Shown here one piece after another: positions 1 through 8,480 of a stretch of DNA of 8,480 nt; within the stretch, counting starts at the first letter, position 1, and each line of letters begins with the position of its first letter. Source of the stretch: DATGKR01 sp035294565. Lineage in GTDB: Bacteria; Actinomycetota; Acidimicrobiia; Acidimicrobiales; Palsa-688. Both the position numbers and the translations under genes were made by a program. The stretch spans positions 1 to 8,480 of the forward strand of contig DATGKR010000010.1 in assembly GCA_035294565.1 (NCBI GenBank). Direction: 5' to 3'. The notes below the pieces were generated by a model. The model was not told the DNA's origin. It did no database searches and worked only from the letters and a program-made list of their open reading frames with translations.

Positions 1-267
1 TCCGATGAACGCCCCCTCGCGCTCGACTTGCACCACATCGGGATGCACGCCGGCGAGCGCCCGCCGGCACGAGTCGCACAGCCCGCCGTCATGGGCGCCG
101 GACGAGGGGCACAGGAGCGACGCGGCGAAGGCGGCGGCGGCCGCCTTCTTTCCCGTGCCGGCCGGCCCGACGAGTAGGTAGGCGTGCACGGGGCGGGCGG
201 CCGAGGCGCGTAGCAGCCCCACCGCCCTTTGCTGGCCGACTACGCCGTCGTAGAGGTCAGAGCTCAT
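1..267 (-). CDS. holB: DNA polymerase III subunit delta' (HolB), N-terminal part, cut by window edge
   Basis: Only the first 89 codons are present; the gene continues past base 1. The protein is an AAA+ clamp-loader subunit that helps load the beta sliding clamp in the replisome. Seen directly: an N-terminal VVGQQRAV box (9-16), as in RuvB/DnaX/HolB-type clamp-loader ATPases, then a Walker A motif GPAGTGKK (34-41), and then a cysteine cluster (C53, C64, C67) leading into LAGVHPDV, as in the delta' zinc module. By spacing, one of the usual four cysteines is Gly61 here, with His59 nearby. The ATG at 265-267 overlaps the tmk stop codon in an ATGA, so it is probably translated by coupling to tmk. 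DnaX (tau/gamma) is the main alternative. The tmk-holB order and the short CxxC-LAGxHPD spacing favour holB. Confidence 0.85.
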   Translation of the reverse strand, partial: MSSDLYDGVVGQQRAVGLLRASAARPVHAYLLVGPAGTGKKAAAAAFAASLLCPSSGAHDGGLCDSCRRALAGVHPDVVQVEREGAFIG

Positions 268-890
268 CGCCGGTCCAGTTTGCCATCCATCAGGTCAGAG
301 ACCGCGGCCAGCACCCTCGCCGCGACATCGTCTACAGCGCCCGACCCGGCTACCACCCGCCAGCGGCGCGGGTCGGCGGCGGCCAGGGCTGCGTAGCCGT
401 GTTCGACGCGGGAGTGGAACGCCGCGTCCTCGTCCTCGAGGCGGTCGGCGGCCCGGTTGCTGCGGCGAGCACGAGCCACCTCCCTATCGACGCGCAGTAG
501 AACCACCCGGTCGGGCTCGAGGCCGCACGAGGCCCACGAGGTCATGCGGGCCAGCTCGGCGACGTCCAGACCCCTGCCGTGGCCCTGGTAGGCGAGCGTG
601 CTGCCGTCGAACCGGTCGCACACGACGTGGCGCCCCGCGGCGAGGGCCGGCTCGATCACCTCCTCTACGTGCTGGGCCCGCGCGGCGAGGAGCAACAGCG
701 TCTCCGCCCGGGCGGTCGGTGCGGGAAGGGAGGGGTCGAGGAGCAGCTCACGACAGCGCTCGCCGAGCACCGTGCCGCCCGGCTCGCGGGTGAGCAGGGC
801 ACCGAGGCGCTCGGCGAGCAGGGCGGCCTGCGTCGACTTGCCGCTCCCTTCGCCACCTTCGAAAACGATGAAGCGGCCGCGCCGGCTCAC
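264..890 (-). CDS. tmk: Thymidylate kinase (dTMP kinase)
   Basis: A 208-residue protein, the usual length for the family. It phosphorylates dTMP to dTDP with ATP in the cytoplasm, an essential step of dTTP synthesis. Seen directly: P-loop GGEGSGKST (12-20), the REPGGT motif (35-40), the DRF form of the DRY/DRF motif (92-94) followed by STLAYQG (97-103), and an arginine-rich LID region (139-150) ending DRLED. Basic residues in the LID and none at the variable P-loop position suggest the E. coli-like (type II) arrangement. The start is a GTG at 888-890. The same frame stays open far upstream inside topA, but there is no ATG or GTG between the topA stop and this codon, and homology to the family begins right after it. 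It lies 35 bases after topA and overlaps holB by 4 bases, so the three genes are probably one operon. Confidence 0.93.
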   Translation of the reverse strand: MSRRGRFIVFEGGEGSGKSTQAALLAERLGALLTREPGGTVLGERCRELLLDPSLPAPTARAETLLLLAARAQHVEEVIEPALAAGRHVVCDRFDGSTLAYQGHGRGLDVAELARMTSWASCGLEPDRVVLLRVDREVARARRSNRAADRLEDEDAAFHSRVEHGYAALAAADPRRWRVVAGSGAVDDVAARVLAAVSDLMDGKLDRR

Positions 891-925
891 CGCCCTGCCC
901 CGAGCGCCATGCGAGCCGGTCCCGG

Positions 926-3643
926 TCAGCCCCCGGCCCGCTTCTTGGCCGCCGACGACTTGCGGGCCGTCGCCCCCGAGGCACTGGCCCGCTTCTTGGC
1001 CGCCGAGGACTTGCGAGCCGCCGTCCCCGAGGCACTGGCCCGCTTCTTGGCCGCCGCACCCGAGGCGCCAGCCGCCTTCTTCGCCGTCGGCGCCTTGCGT
1101 GCCCGCCCGGCCCTCGGCGGCGCTGAACGCCGCTCGGCGAGAAGCTCCGCCGCCCTCTCGGCGGTCAAGCCTTCCAGGGTGTCGCCCTTGCGCAGCGAGG
1201 CGTTGGTCGTACCGTCGGTGACGTAGGGGCCGAAGCGGCCCTCCTTGAGGAGCATCGGCGAACCCGTCTCGGGGTCGGGACCGAGCTCCCGAAGAGGCGC
1301 CGCCGACGTCCCCCTGCCCCGGCGGCCTTTCGGCTGGGCGAAGAGCGCGACCGCCTCGTCGAGCCCGATGGCGAACAGCTGCTCCTCGCTGTCGAGCGAG
1401 CGGGTGTCGGACCCCCGCTTGAGGTAGGGCCCGTAGCGCCCGTTGGCGGCAACGATCTCCTCGCCGGTCGACGGGTCCACCCCGACGGACCTCGGCAGCT
1501 CGAACAGCCGGAGGGCGTCGTCCAAGGTGACCGTCGCCGGGTCCATCGTCTTGAACAACGAGGCTGTCCGCGGCTTGCCGTCCCCCGCCTCCCCCATCTG
1601 GACGTACGGCCCGTAGCGCCCCGCCTTGACCACCACTGGTGACCCCGACGCGGGGTCGGTTCCGAGCAGGCGCTCCGTCGAGCCGGTCGCCAGCAGCTCC
1701 TCGGCCTTGGCGACGGTGAGCTCGTCGGGCGCCAGATCTTCCGGCAGCGACGCCCGCTCCTCGGTGGACGTCCGCTGCACGTAGGGTCCATACCTGCCGA
1801 CCCGCACGACCAGGTCGTCGCCGATGGGGATCGAGTTGATCTCCCGGGCGTCGATCTCGGCGAGGTGCTCGGAGACGAGCTGCTTGAGGCCCGGGCGGCC
1901 GTCGCCGAAGTAGAAGCTGGACAGCCACGGCACCATCTCCCGCTCGCCGTTGGCGATTCCGTCGAGGTCCTCCTCCATCGTCGCGGTGAAGCCGTAGTCG
2001 ACCAGCTCGGCGAAGTGCCGCTCGAGCAGGCCGACGACGGCGAACGCCGTCCACGACGGCACGAGGGCGGAACCCTTCTTCCACACGTAGCCCCGGCTCT
2101 GGATCGTGTCGAGGATCGAGGCGTAGGTGGACGGCCGGCCGACCCCGAGCTCCTCCAGGGCCTTCACCAGCGAGGCCTCTGTGTAGCGCGCCGGCGGGCT
2201 CGTCGTGTGCCCCTCCGGCTGGAGCGAGTCGGCGGTCAGCCGGTCGCCTTCCGCCAGGCGCGGCAGGCGGACCTCCCGGTCCTCGAGCTCGGCGTCCGGG
2301 TCGTCGGCGCCCTCGACGTAGGCCCGCAGGAAGCCGGGGAAACCGATCACCCGGCCCGACGCCTGGAAAACGGCGTCCTCCCCGCCAGAGGACACCGCCC
2401 CCAGGCGGACCGTGACGCTCTGGCCGGTTGCGTCGTTCATCTGCGAGGCGACGGTGCGCATCCACACCAGCTCGTAGAGCCGCCGGGCGTCGCCCGACAG
2501 CCGCGTCTCCTCCGGCGTCCGGAACGTCTCGCCGGCGGGCCGGATCGCCTCGTGGGCCTCCTGGGCGTTCTTGACCTTCTTGTCGTAGCGGCGGGGCTCG
2601 GCAGGCACGTACTCGTCGCCGTAGAGGGCCCGGGCCTGGCTTCGCGCCGCCGAGAGGGCCTCCGCCGAGAGGGTCGTCGAATCGGTTCGCATGTAGGTGA
2701 TGTAGCCCGACTCGTAAAGGTCCTGGGCGACGCGCATCGTCCTCGCCGCCGAGAAGCGCAGCTTGCGCGCAGCTTCCTGCTGGAGGGTGGAGGTCATGAA
2801 CGGCGGGTGGGGGGTGCGCCGCCAGGGCTTCTCCTCGACGCTGCGGACGCTGAAGCCGGCTCCGGCGAGCCGGCCGGCGAGCCCAACGGCGGCCTCCTCG
2901 TCGAGAAGGACAGCCTCCTGGCGCGCGAGGCGGCCGTCCTCGCCGAAGTCCTTGCCGGTGGCTATGCGGCGGCCGTCCACCTCGGCCAGGCGGGCCTCGA
3001 ACCCGCCGGGCGAGAAGGTGCCGGCGATGTCCCAGTAAGACGCCGCCTTGAAGCGCATCCTCGCTCGTTCCCGCTCGACGAGCAGGCGGGTCGCCACCGA
3101 CTGCACCCTGCCCGCCGACAAGGACGGCATGACCTTCTTCCACAGCACGGGGCTGACCTCGTAGCCGTAGAGGCGGTCGAGGATCCTCCTGGTCTCCTGG
3201 GCGTCGACGAGGCGGCGGTCCAGGTCGCGCCATTCCTGGACGGCCCGTTCGATCGCCGGCCGGGTGATCTCGTGGAACACCATGCGCTTTACGGGGATAC
3301 GCGGCGCCAGCACCTCGAGCAGGTGCCAGGCGATCGACTCACCCTCCCGGTCCTCGTCTGTGGCCAGGTACAACTCGCTGGCCTTCTTGACCATCTCCTT
3401 CAGCTTGCGGACCTGGTCGCGCTTCTCACGGGAGACGACGTAGAGCGGCTTGAAGTCGTTGTCCACGTCCACGCCGAGACGGGACCACGGTTCGGCCTTG
3501 TACGCCGCGGGAACGTCGGCGGCGTTGCGGGGCAGGTCCCGGATGTGCCCGATGGACGACTCGACGTCGTACTCGGACCCGAGAAGGCCGGAGATTGTCT
3601 TGGCCTTGGCTGGCGACTCGACGATGACTAGGGGCTTGGCCAT
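926..3643 (-). CDS. topA: DNA topoisomerase I (type IA), actinobacterial form with basic tail
   Basis: A 905-residue type IA topoisomerase that relaxes negative supercoils by passing a strand through a transient 5'-phosphotyrosine break. Seen directly: an N-terminal TOPRIM domain starting KPLVIVESPAKAK (Glu9), with the acidic DxDxE triad at Asp96, Asp98 and Glu100. SAGRVQS lies at 176-182, and the active site ITYMRTDS has catalytic Tyr317. Four C-terminal repeats carry the GRYGPY/GRFGPY signature (616-621, 675-680, 735-740, 802-807). From about 848 the chain is a Lys/Ala/Ser-rich tail. No cysteine occurs in the whole protein, so the zinc ribbons of E. coli TopA are absent, as is known for mycobacterial and streptomycete enzymes. 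The basic tail probably binds DNA and aids processivity, by analogy. The ATG at 3641-3643 follows a GAGG four bases upstream. It lies 71 bases after hppA and 35 bases before tmk. Confidence 0.96.
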   Translation of the reverse strand: MAKPLVIVESPAKAKTISGLLGSEYDVESSIGHIRDLPRNAADVPAAYKAEPWSRLGVDVDNDFKPLYVVSREKRDQVRKLKEMVKKASELYLATDEDREGESIAWHLLEVLAPRIPVKRMVFHEITRPAIERAVQEWRDLDRRLVDAQETRRILDRLYGYEVSPVLWKKVMPSLSAGRVQSVATRLLVERERARMRFKAASYWDIAGTFSPGGFEARLAEVDGRRIATGKDFGEDGRLARQEAVLLDEEAAVGLAGRLAGAGFSVRSVEEKPWRRTPHPPFMTSTLQQEAARKLRFSAARTMRVAQDLYESGYITYMRTDSTTLSAEALSAARSQARALYGDEYVPAEPRRYDKKVKNAQEAHEAIRPAGETFRTPEETRLSGDARRLYELVWMRTVASQMNDATGQSVTVRLGAVSSGGEDAVFQASGRVIGFPGFLRAYVEGADDPDAELEDREVRLPRLAEGDRLTADSLQPEGHTTSPPARYTEASLVKALEELGVGRPSTYASILDTIQSRGYVWKKGSALVPSWTAFAVVGLLERHFAELVDYGFTATMEEDLDGIANGEREMVPWLSSFYFGDGRPGLKQLVSEHLAEIDAREINSIPIGDDLVVRVGRYGPYVQRTSTEERASLPEDLAPDELTVAKAEELLATGSTERLLGTDPASGSPVVVKAGRYGPYVQMGEAGDGKPRTASLFKTMDPATVTLDDALRLFELPRSVGVDPSTGEEIVAANGRYGPYLKRGSDTRSLDSEEQLFAIGLDEAVALFAQPKGRRGRGTSAAPLRELGPDPETGSPMLLKEGRFGPYVTDGTTNASLRKGDTLEGLTAERAAELLAERRSAPPRAGRARKAPTAKKAAGASGAAAKKRASASGTAARKSSAAKKRASASGATARKSSAAKKRAGG
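939..1073 (-). repeat. 51-base tandem repeat encoding the basic tail of TopA
   Basis: Two adjacent 51-base copies (939-989 and 990-1040) differ at only four positions by my count. A third copy (1041-1073) is shortened by 18 bases in the middle. All preserve the topA frame and encode a 17-residue unit of the form KKRASASGxxARKSSAA. The unit resembles histone H1-like lysine/alanine repeats. The near-identity suggests a recent in-frame duplication, and copy number may vary between strains. Confidence 0.85.
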
Positions 3644-3663
3644 TGGGCCTCAATTGTTAGAGG

Positions 3664-3683
3664 AAAAAGGTACCGGCACCGGT
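3664..3683 (-). terminator. Weak terminator-like hairpin between hppA and topA
   Basis: On the transcribed strand a short GC stem (ACCG, loop GTGC, CGGT; 3672-3683) is followed three bases later by five T residues (3664-3668). The stem is only four or five base pairs, so the structure is marginal. If it works, it would separate the hppA transcript from topA. If it does not, topA could be read from the hppA transcript. No convincing topA promoter was found in the same 71-base gap. Confidence 0.25.
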
Positions 3684-3714
3684 GGCAGGGACTCGGTTCC
3701 GCCCGGAGCGGCGC

Positions 3715-6022
<2,308 letters not shown>

Positions 6023-6039
<17 letters not shown>

Positions 6040-6745
6040 CTCGCGACGGTTCCTTTCTATTCGCTGTTCGGTCCCTGTGGACCAGTATCTGCCGGGCGAC
6101 CTTGTCGCCGAGAGTCCGGTCCTGGCCGTCGACGCCGACGACGATCGGCCCGTCGAAGGGGTGCTTCTCTTTCACCTGCACCTCCACCCCAGGCCGCAGC
6201 CCGAGGCCGTCGAGGAACACAGCCACCTCCGGGTCGGTCGAACCGGGTAGGGCGATGACGGCGGTTTCGCCGGGTTCCAGGTCGTAGAGGGGCGGCATGG
6301 CGGGCAGGTCGTCGCCACCCGCCCCGGGGATCGGGAAGCCGTGCGGGCAGGTGGTCGGTCGGTCGAGGGCGGCGAAGAGCCGGTCCTCGACCTCCTGGGG
6401 GAGCTGGTGCTCGAACGCCGGCGCCAGGCGGTCCGCCTCGGACCAGGTGTACCCGAGGATGTCCGCCAGGAAGCGCTCGACGATCCGGTGGCGTCGCACG
6501 ACGCTCATCGCCAGCTTGCGGCCTTCTTCGGTGAGCGCCACCCCGTGGTATGGAGCGTGCACGGCGAGGCCGCGGTCGGCGAGCTTCTTCACCGTCGCGG
6601 TCATCGTGCCGGGGGTCACCTTCAAGGACGCGGCCAGGTCGCCTGTCCGGGCGCCGCCGTCTGAGCCGTTCGGCTCGGCGCGCGTCGTCAGCCGCCAGAT
6701 CGCCTTGAGGGTTTCGCGCTCGGACTTCGTAAGGGCCGCATCCAT
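6023..6745 (-). CDS. DtxR/MntR-family metal-dependent transcriptional regulator with FeoA-like domain
   Basis: A 240-residue protein with the three-part layout of long DtxR-family repressors. It has an N-terminal winged helix (helix-turn-helix about 34-61, TGDLAASLKVTPGTM...), a metal-binding and dimerisation domain (about 75-130), the family hallmark CPHGFPIPG (133-141), and a C-terminal FeoA/SH3-like domain (about 152-222) with LGLRPG and PFDGP. Candidate metal ligands by alignment from memory are Glu11, His86, Glu90, Glu112 and His113. Pro109 sits where DtxR has Cys102 and MntR has Glu99, and Lys14 sits at the MntR Glu11 site, so neither iron nor manganese specificity can be assigned. The ATG at 6743-6745 fits the family N-terminus (LTKSERETLKAIWRL) but lacks a good ribosome binding site. 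The gene overlaps hppA by 17 bases, suggesting control of or co-expression with the pump. Confidence 0.92.
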
Positions 6746-6760
6746 CGTTTGGAGCCAGCA

Positions 6761-6790
6761 ACGCTAGTTTTTTGGCCCACCAAACGTCAA
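6761..6790 (-). promoter_or_regulatory. Putative promoter of the DtxR-family gene and hppA
   Basis: Read on the minus strand, TTGACG (6785-6790, five of six matches to the -35 consensus) is followed after 18 bases by TAGCGT (6761-6766, a weaker -10 with T, A and final T conserved). Transcription would begin near 6754, about ten bases before the ATG at 6745. That near-leaderless arrangement fits the lack of a Shine-Dalgarno sequence. The site lies in the only sizeable gap (67 bases) between the anti-sigma gene and the regulator. Confidence 0.45.
6771..6784. promoter_or_regulatory. Inverted repeat in the promoter spacer, candidate operator
   Basis: TTTGG, four bases, CCAAA forms a perfect 5+5 dyad entirely between the proposed -35 and -10 elements. 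The position is typical of a repressor operator, and autoregulation by the downstream DtxR-family protein is the simplest reading. It does not match the IdeR or MntR boxes I know in detail, though AT-rich ends and dyad symmetry are shared. A terminator for the upstream gene is unlikely, because on the transcribed strand the hairpin is followed by A residues, not T. Confidence 0.4.
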
Positions 6791-6812
6791 GCTGAGGCGA
6801 CCGCCCTTTGTC

Positions 6813-7298
6813 CTAGTCCTGCTCGGAAATGACGACCCGGACTATCTCGGACGTCTCGTCGGATCCCTCGGGGGCCCCGAAGAGGGTCATGCACACCGAC
6901 GTCCCGTTGGAACTGGACTCGAAGCGGACGTCGTCCACCAAGGAACGGATGAGGGGGATGCCGAGGCCGCGCTCGAAGTTGAGCCTCTCGGGGTCGGTCA
7001 CCGGCGGGTGCGCGGGCAGGACCTCCGGGTCGAATCCGCCGCCCGAGTCGCTGACCCGCACCTCGATGCGCTCCGGGGCTTCCCAGCAGGTGACGACCAC
7101 CGGCGCGCCGGCGCCGGCCGCGTTGTTGGCCTCGATCGCGTTGGTGCACGCCTCCGACACCGCCAGCTTGAGGTCATCGATCCTCTCGTCGGCTATGGCG
7201 CGCCGAGCCGTCGCCAGCGAGGAGACCACGAGGCGGACGACCCCGATGTACTCCGGCCGGGACGGGACCGTCAGCTCGAGGGACCTGTCCATCGCCAC
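6813..7298 (-). CDS. Anti-sigma factor, RsbW/SpoIIAB-like GHKL serine kinase
   Basis: A 161-residue protein with a single GHKL ATPase domain, the form used by partner-switching anti-sigma factors. Such proteins bind a sigma factor, and those with kinase activity phosphorylate the STAS antagonist. The ATP-site motifs look intact: N box LAVSEACTNAIEAN (45-58) with Glu49 and Asn53, G1 box VSDSGGGFD (82-90) with Asp84, and G2 box RGLGIPLI (110-117). The N-terminal ELTVPSRPEYIGVVR is typical of the family. The chosen start is GTG at 7296-7298, ten bases after a GAGG; an ATG at 7290-7292 would shorten it by two residues. It begins 12 bases after the BldG-like gene, so the two are almost certainly co-transcribed and are probable partners. 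By position it corresponds to the anti-sigma gene after bldG in Streptomyces (recalled as SCO3548). The target sigma factor is not in the window. Confidence 0.9.
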   Translation of the reverse strand: MAMDRSLELTVPSRPEYIGVVRLVVSSLATARRAIADERIDDLKLAVSEACTNAIEANNAAGAGAPVVVTCWEAPERIEVRVSDSGGGFDPEVLPAHPPVTDPERLNFERGLGIPLIRSLVDDVRFESSSNGTSVCMTLFGAPEGSDETSEIVRVVISEQD

Positions 7299-7310
7299 CG
7301 GTGCCCGCCC

Positions 7311-7652
7311 TCAGCTGCCCCTCGTCGCCTCGTCGACCGACGTGCTTATCTTGAACACCGACGTGAGGCCGGTGATCTCGAACACCTTGAGGATCCGTGG
7401 CTGGGTGCAGACAAGCGTGAGGTCCCCGTCGTGGCTGCGCAGGCGCTTCAAGCCGCCTACCAGCACTCCGAGGCCGGTGGAGTCGAGGAAGTCGACGCCC
7501 TCCAGGTCGGCGACTATCTGGCGGTGGCCTTCGCTCACCAGCTCTACGAGCTTCTCGCGAAGCCGCGGTGCGCTGTAGACGTCCACCTCACCTTTAACTG
7601 AAAGCACGGTGTAAGGCGATCGGCTTTCATCGACCTGCAGGCCGAGCTCCAC
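7311..7652 (-). CDS. bldG: BldG-like anti-sigma factor antagonist (STAS domain)
   Basis: A 113-residue single STAS-domain protein. In the unphosphorylated state such proteins bind an anti-sigma factor and release its sigma factor; phosphorylation on a conserved serine switches them off. Seen directly: KGEVDVYSAPRLREKL (20-35), and the phosphorylation loop VDFLDSTGLGVLVGGLKR (53-70), in which Ser58 is the predicted phosphosite. The tail ITGLTSVFKI is also typical. Similarity to Streptomyces BldG as I remember it is high through this loop and in the following RILKVFEITGL region. The start is a GTG at 7650-7652, placed nine bases after a strong AGGAGG. It begins 31 bases after the Fn3 membrane protein gene and precedes the RsbW-like gene by 12 bases. 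Biological output (development, stress or other) cannot be read from the sequence. Confidence 0.93.
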   Translation of the reverse strand: MELGLQVDESRSPYTVLSVKGEVDVYSAPRLREKLVELVSEGHRQIVADLEGVDFLDSTGLGVLVGGLKRLRSHDGDLTLVCTQPRILKVFEITGLTSVFKISTSVDEATRGS

Positions 7653-7660
7653 GGGGTCTT

Positions 7661-7667
7661 TCCTCCT
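7661..7667 (-). promoter_or_regulatory. Strong ribosome binding site fixing the GTG start of bldG
   Basis: On the minus strand GAGGAGGA lies nine bases before the GTG at 7650-7652. It is the best Shine-Dalgarno match in the window and supports this non-ATG start. No promoter could be recognised in the 31-base gap itself, so transcription may come from upstream of or within the Fn3 gene. Confidence 0.7.
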
Positions 7668-7683
7668 CTGAGTCCGGTCGACT

Positions 7684-8480
7684 CTACCCGAACTTACCCT
7701 CCCCCAGCGCCTTTCGCCTCGCCCGGCTCTCGGCGAGGGACCGCAGGTACAGGAGGTGGGCGGCCACCGCGGCTATCAGGACGGCCAGTGCGATCAGACC
7801 GGCGGCCAGCACGTCGGGGCGGCCCGGGCCGGTTTCGCGAAGTGCCAGGTCGCCTTCCCCGGCCTTTTGGGAGGGTGGGTAGGAGAGGTTTTGCACCGGT
7901 CCCGCCGCGGCACCGGCGTCCTCACCGGGTAGGGCCGGCGGGCCGGTGGTCGTCGCAGTCGTCGCCGTCGACACGCCACCGACGGGCACTGGGGGCAGGG
8001 ACACGGCCGCTCGGGGAAGCGGCGCGGCTGTTACGACAACCTGGTCGGAGCTCGCCGGCGGGGACTCCACCTCGGCGGGGTACGGCCCACCGGCGCCCAG
8101 GGACATCGCCTGGACCTGGTATGTCCATGTGCCCGGCCCGGGATGGTCCACGAGGTGGAGGGGCTGGGGACAGGCCGGGGAATCGCCGAGCAAGGAGCAG
8201 TAATAGACGGGTCTGCCGGACCTGTCGACCAGGTAGCCGGCGAGGTCGGGCGGCGCTCCCGGCGGGGCCGACCACGACACGTCGGCGGCGGAGCCGGCCG
8301 AGCTCGCCTTTACCCCGACCGGCGGGGGCGGGGGGACCGCGAGGCCCACGTCCGCCGGCTGGTACGCCCCTGAGGCGGTGCAGCCGGGGGTCTGGGTACC
8401 GCTCTGGTGGGGGGTGCACGCCGTCACCTGGTAGGTGCCGTTGAGGATCGACCCGGTCCGGTACCGCAAGGCGGGGGGCC
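7684..8480 (-). CDS. Secreted, membrane-anchored fibronectin type III protein, C-terminal part, cut by window edge
   Basis: The frame is open to the last base of the window with no stop and no convincing start. A TTG at 8469 is possible but would begin inside a beta-sandwich domain, so about 265 C-terminal residues are seen and the N-terminus is missing. Order of visible parts: the last strands of one Fn3-like domain (GTYQVTACT), a Pro-rich hinge (PPPPP), and a second Fn3 domain with DVSWSAPPG, GYLVDRSG and WTYQVQAMS. Next come a Pro/Thr/Ala-rich linker, one hydrophobic helix (about 7744-7812) and a basic tail (RSLAESRARRKALGEGKFG). The helix followed by Arg/Lys implies an extracellular N-terminal part and a cytoplasmic C-terminus. 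Four cysteines in the outer part could form disulphides. It lies 31 bases before bldG and may share its transcript. I do not recognise a specific function; an adhesion or sensing role is only a guess. Confidence 0.8.
   Translation of the reverse strand, partial: PPALRYRTGSILNGTYQVTACTPHQSGTQTPGCTASGAYQPADVGLAVPPPPPVGVKASSAGSAADVSWSAPPGAPPDLAGYLVDRSGRPVYYCSLLGDSPACPQPLHLVDHPGPGTWTYQVQAMSLGAGGPYPAEVESPPASSDQVVVTAAPLPRAAVSLPPVPVGGVSTATTATTTGPPALPGEDAGAAAGPVQNLSYPPSQKAGEGDLALRETGPGRPDVLAAGLIALAVLIAAVAAHLLYLRSLAESRARRKALGEGKFG

Noticed and set aside
891..3233. Very long open frame on the minus strand running through topA into tmk
   Set aside because: Only the last 208 codons are tmk. The upstream part is Arg/Gly/Pro-rich, shows no family motif and overlaps topA, whose TOPRIM and active-site motifs are unmistakable. 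It is a GC-driven open frame.
1865..3631. 588-codon open frame on the plus strand opposite topA
   Set aside because: The composition is biased and it has no recognisable motif. It lies fully antisense to a conserved gene.
3644..3671. Promoter for topA around TAACAAT
   Set aside because: The match to a -10 is poor, no -35 lies at a suitable distance, and it would leave almost no leader although a GAGG ribosome binding site is present.
6057..6761. Alternative 234-codon minus-strand frame over the DtxR-family gene
   Set aside because: Arg/Pro-rich shadow frame. The overlapping frame carries the complete DtxR and FeoA-like domains.
6791..6812. Possible terminator after the anti-sigma gene
   Set aside because: A GGCG/CGCC pairing exists but has a loop of only two bases and no T-run on the transcribed strand.
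7788..8444. Plus-strand frame of 218 codons opposite the Fn3 gene
   Set aside because: Arg/Pro/Gly-rich and without any motif; antisense shadow.
8467..8469. TTG at 8469 as the start of the Fn3 gene
   Set aside because: The frame stays open to the window edge, and the residues just after the TTG look like the interior strands of an Fn3 domain, with no signal peptide.

Overview
The window is GC-rich chromosomal DNA. Its gene content and order point to the Actinomycetota: a cysteine-free topoisomerase I with GRYGPY repeats and a Lys/Ala-rich tail, a BldG-like STAS protein beside an RsbW-type ATPase, a K+-independent-type membrane pyrophosphatase and a DtxR-family regulator. The class cannot be fixed from the sequence alone. 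All seven genes lie on the minus strand, so transcription runs from high to low coordinates. The two end genes are cut by the window edges. No RNA gene, CRISPR array, insertion sequence or phage gene was seen, and no gene-free stretch exceeds about 75 bases.

In transcription order, the first block (8480 to 6813) holds three genes. The first is the C-terminal part of a secreted, membrane-anchored fibronectin type III protein. Next is a BldG-like anti-sigma factor antagonist with a strong ribosome binding site, then an RsbW/SpoIIAB-like anti-sigma ATPase 12 bases further on. The last two form a partner-switching pair, but no sigma factor is encoded in the window.

The second block (6790 to 3715) starts at a promoter-like sequence (TTGACG, 18 bases, TAGCGT) whose spacer contains the inverted repeat TTTGG-N4-CCAAA. 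It encodes a DtxR/MntR-type metal-dependent regulator with a C-terminal FeoA/SH3-like domain. The last 17 bases of that gene overlap the start of hppA, the proton-pumping membrane pyrophosphatase. The regulator and the pump therefore look co-transcribed and translationally coupled, probably under autoregulation.

The third block (3643 to 1) is the replication and housekeeping set topA, tmk and holB. topA and tmk are 35 bases apart, and the tmk stop overlaps the holB start in an ATGA. A bldG, anti-sigma, hppA, topA, tmk, holB order resembles, from memory, the bldG region of Streptomyces. The regulator between the anti-sigma gene and hppA and the Fn3 membrane protein before bldG look like the locus-specific parts. 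The window is mostly a conserved core locus. The features most worth checking are the regulator-pump coupling with its putative operator, the altered metal site of the regulator, and the Fn3 protein in front of the partner switch.
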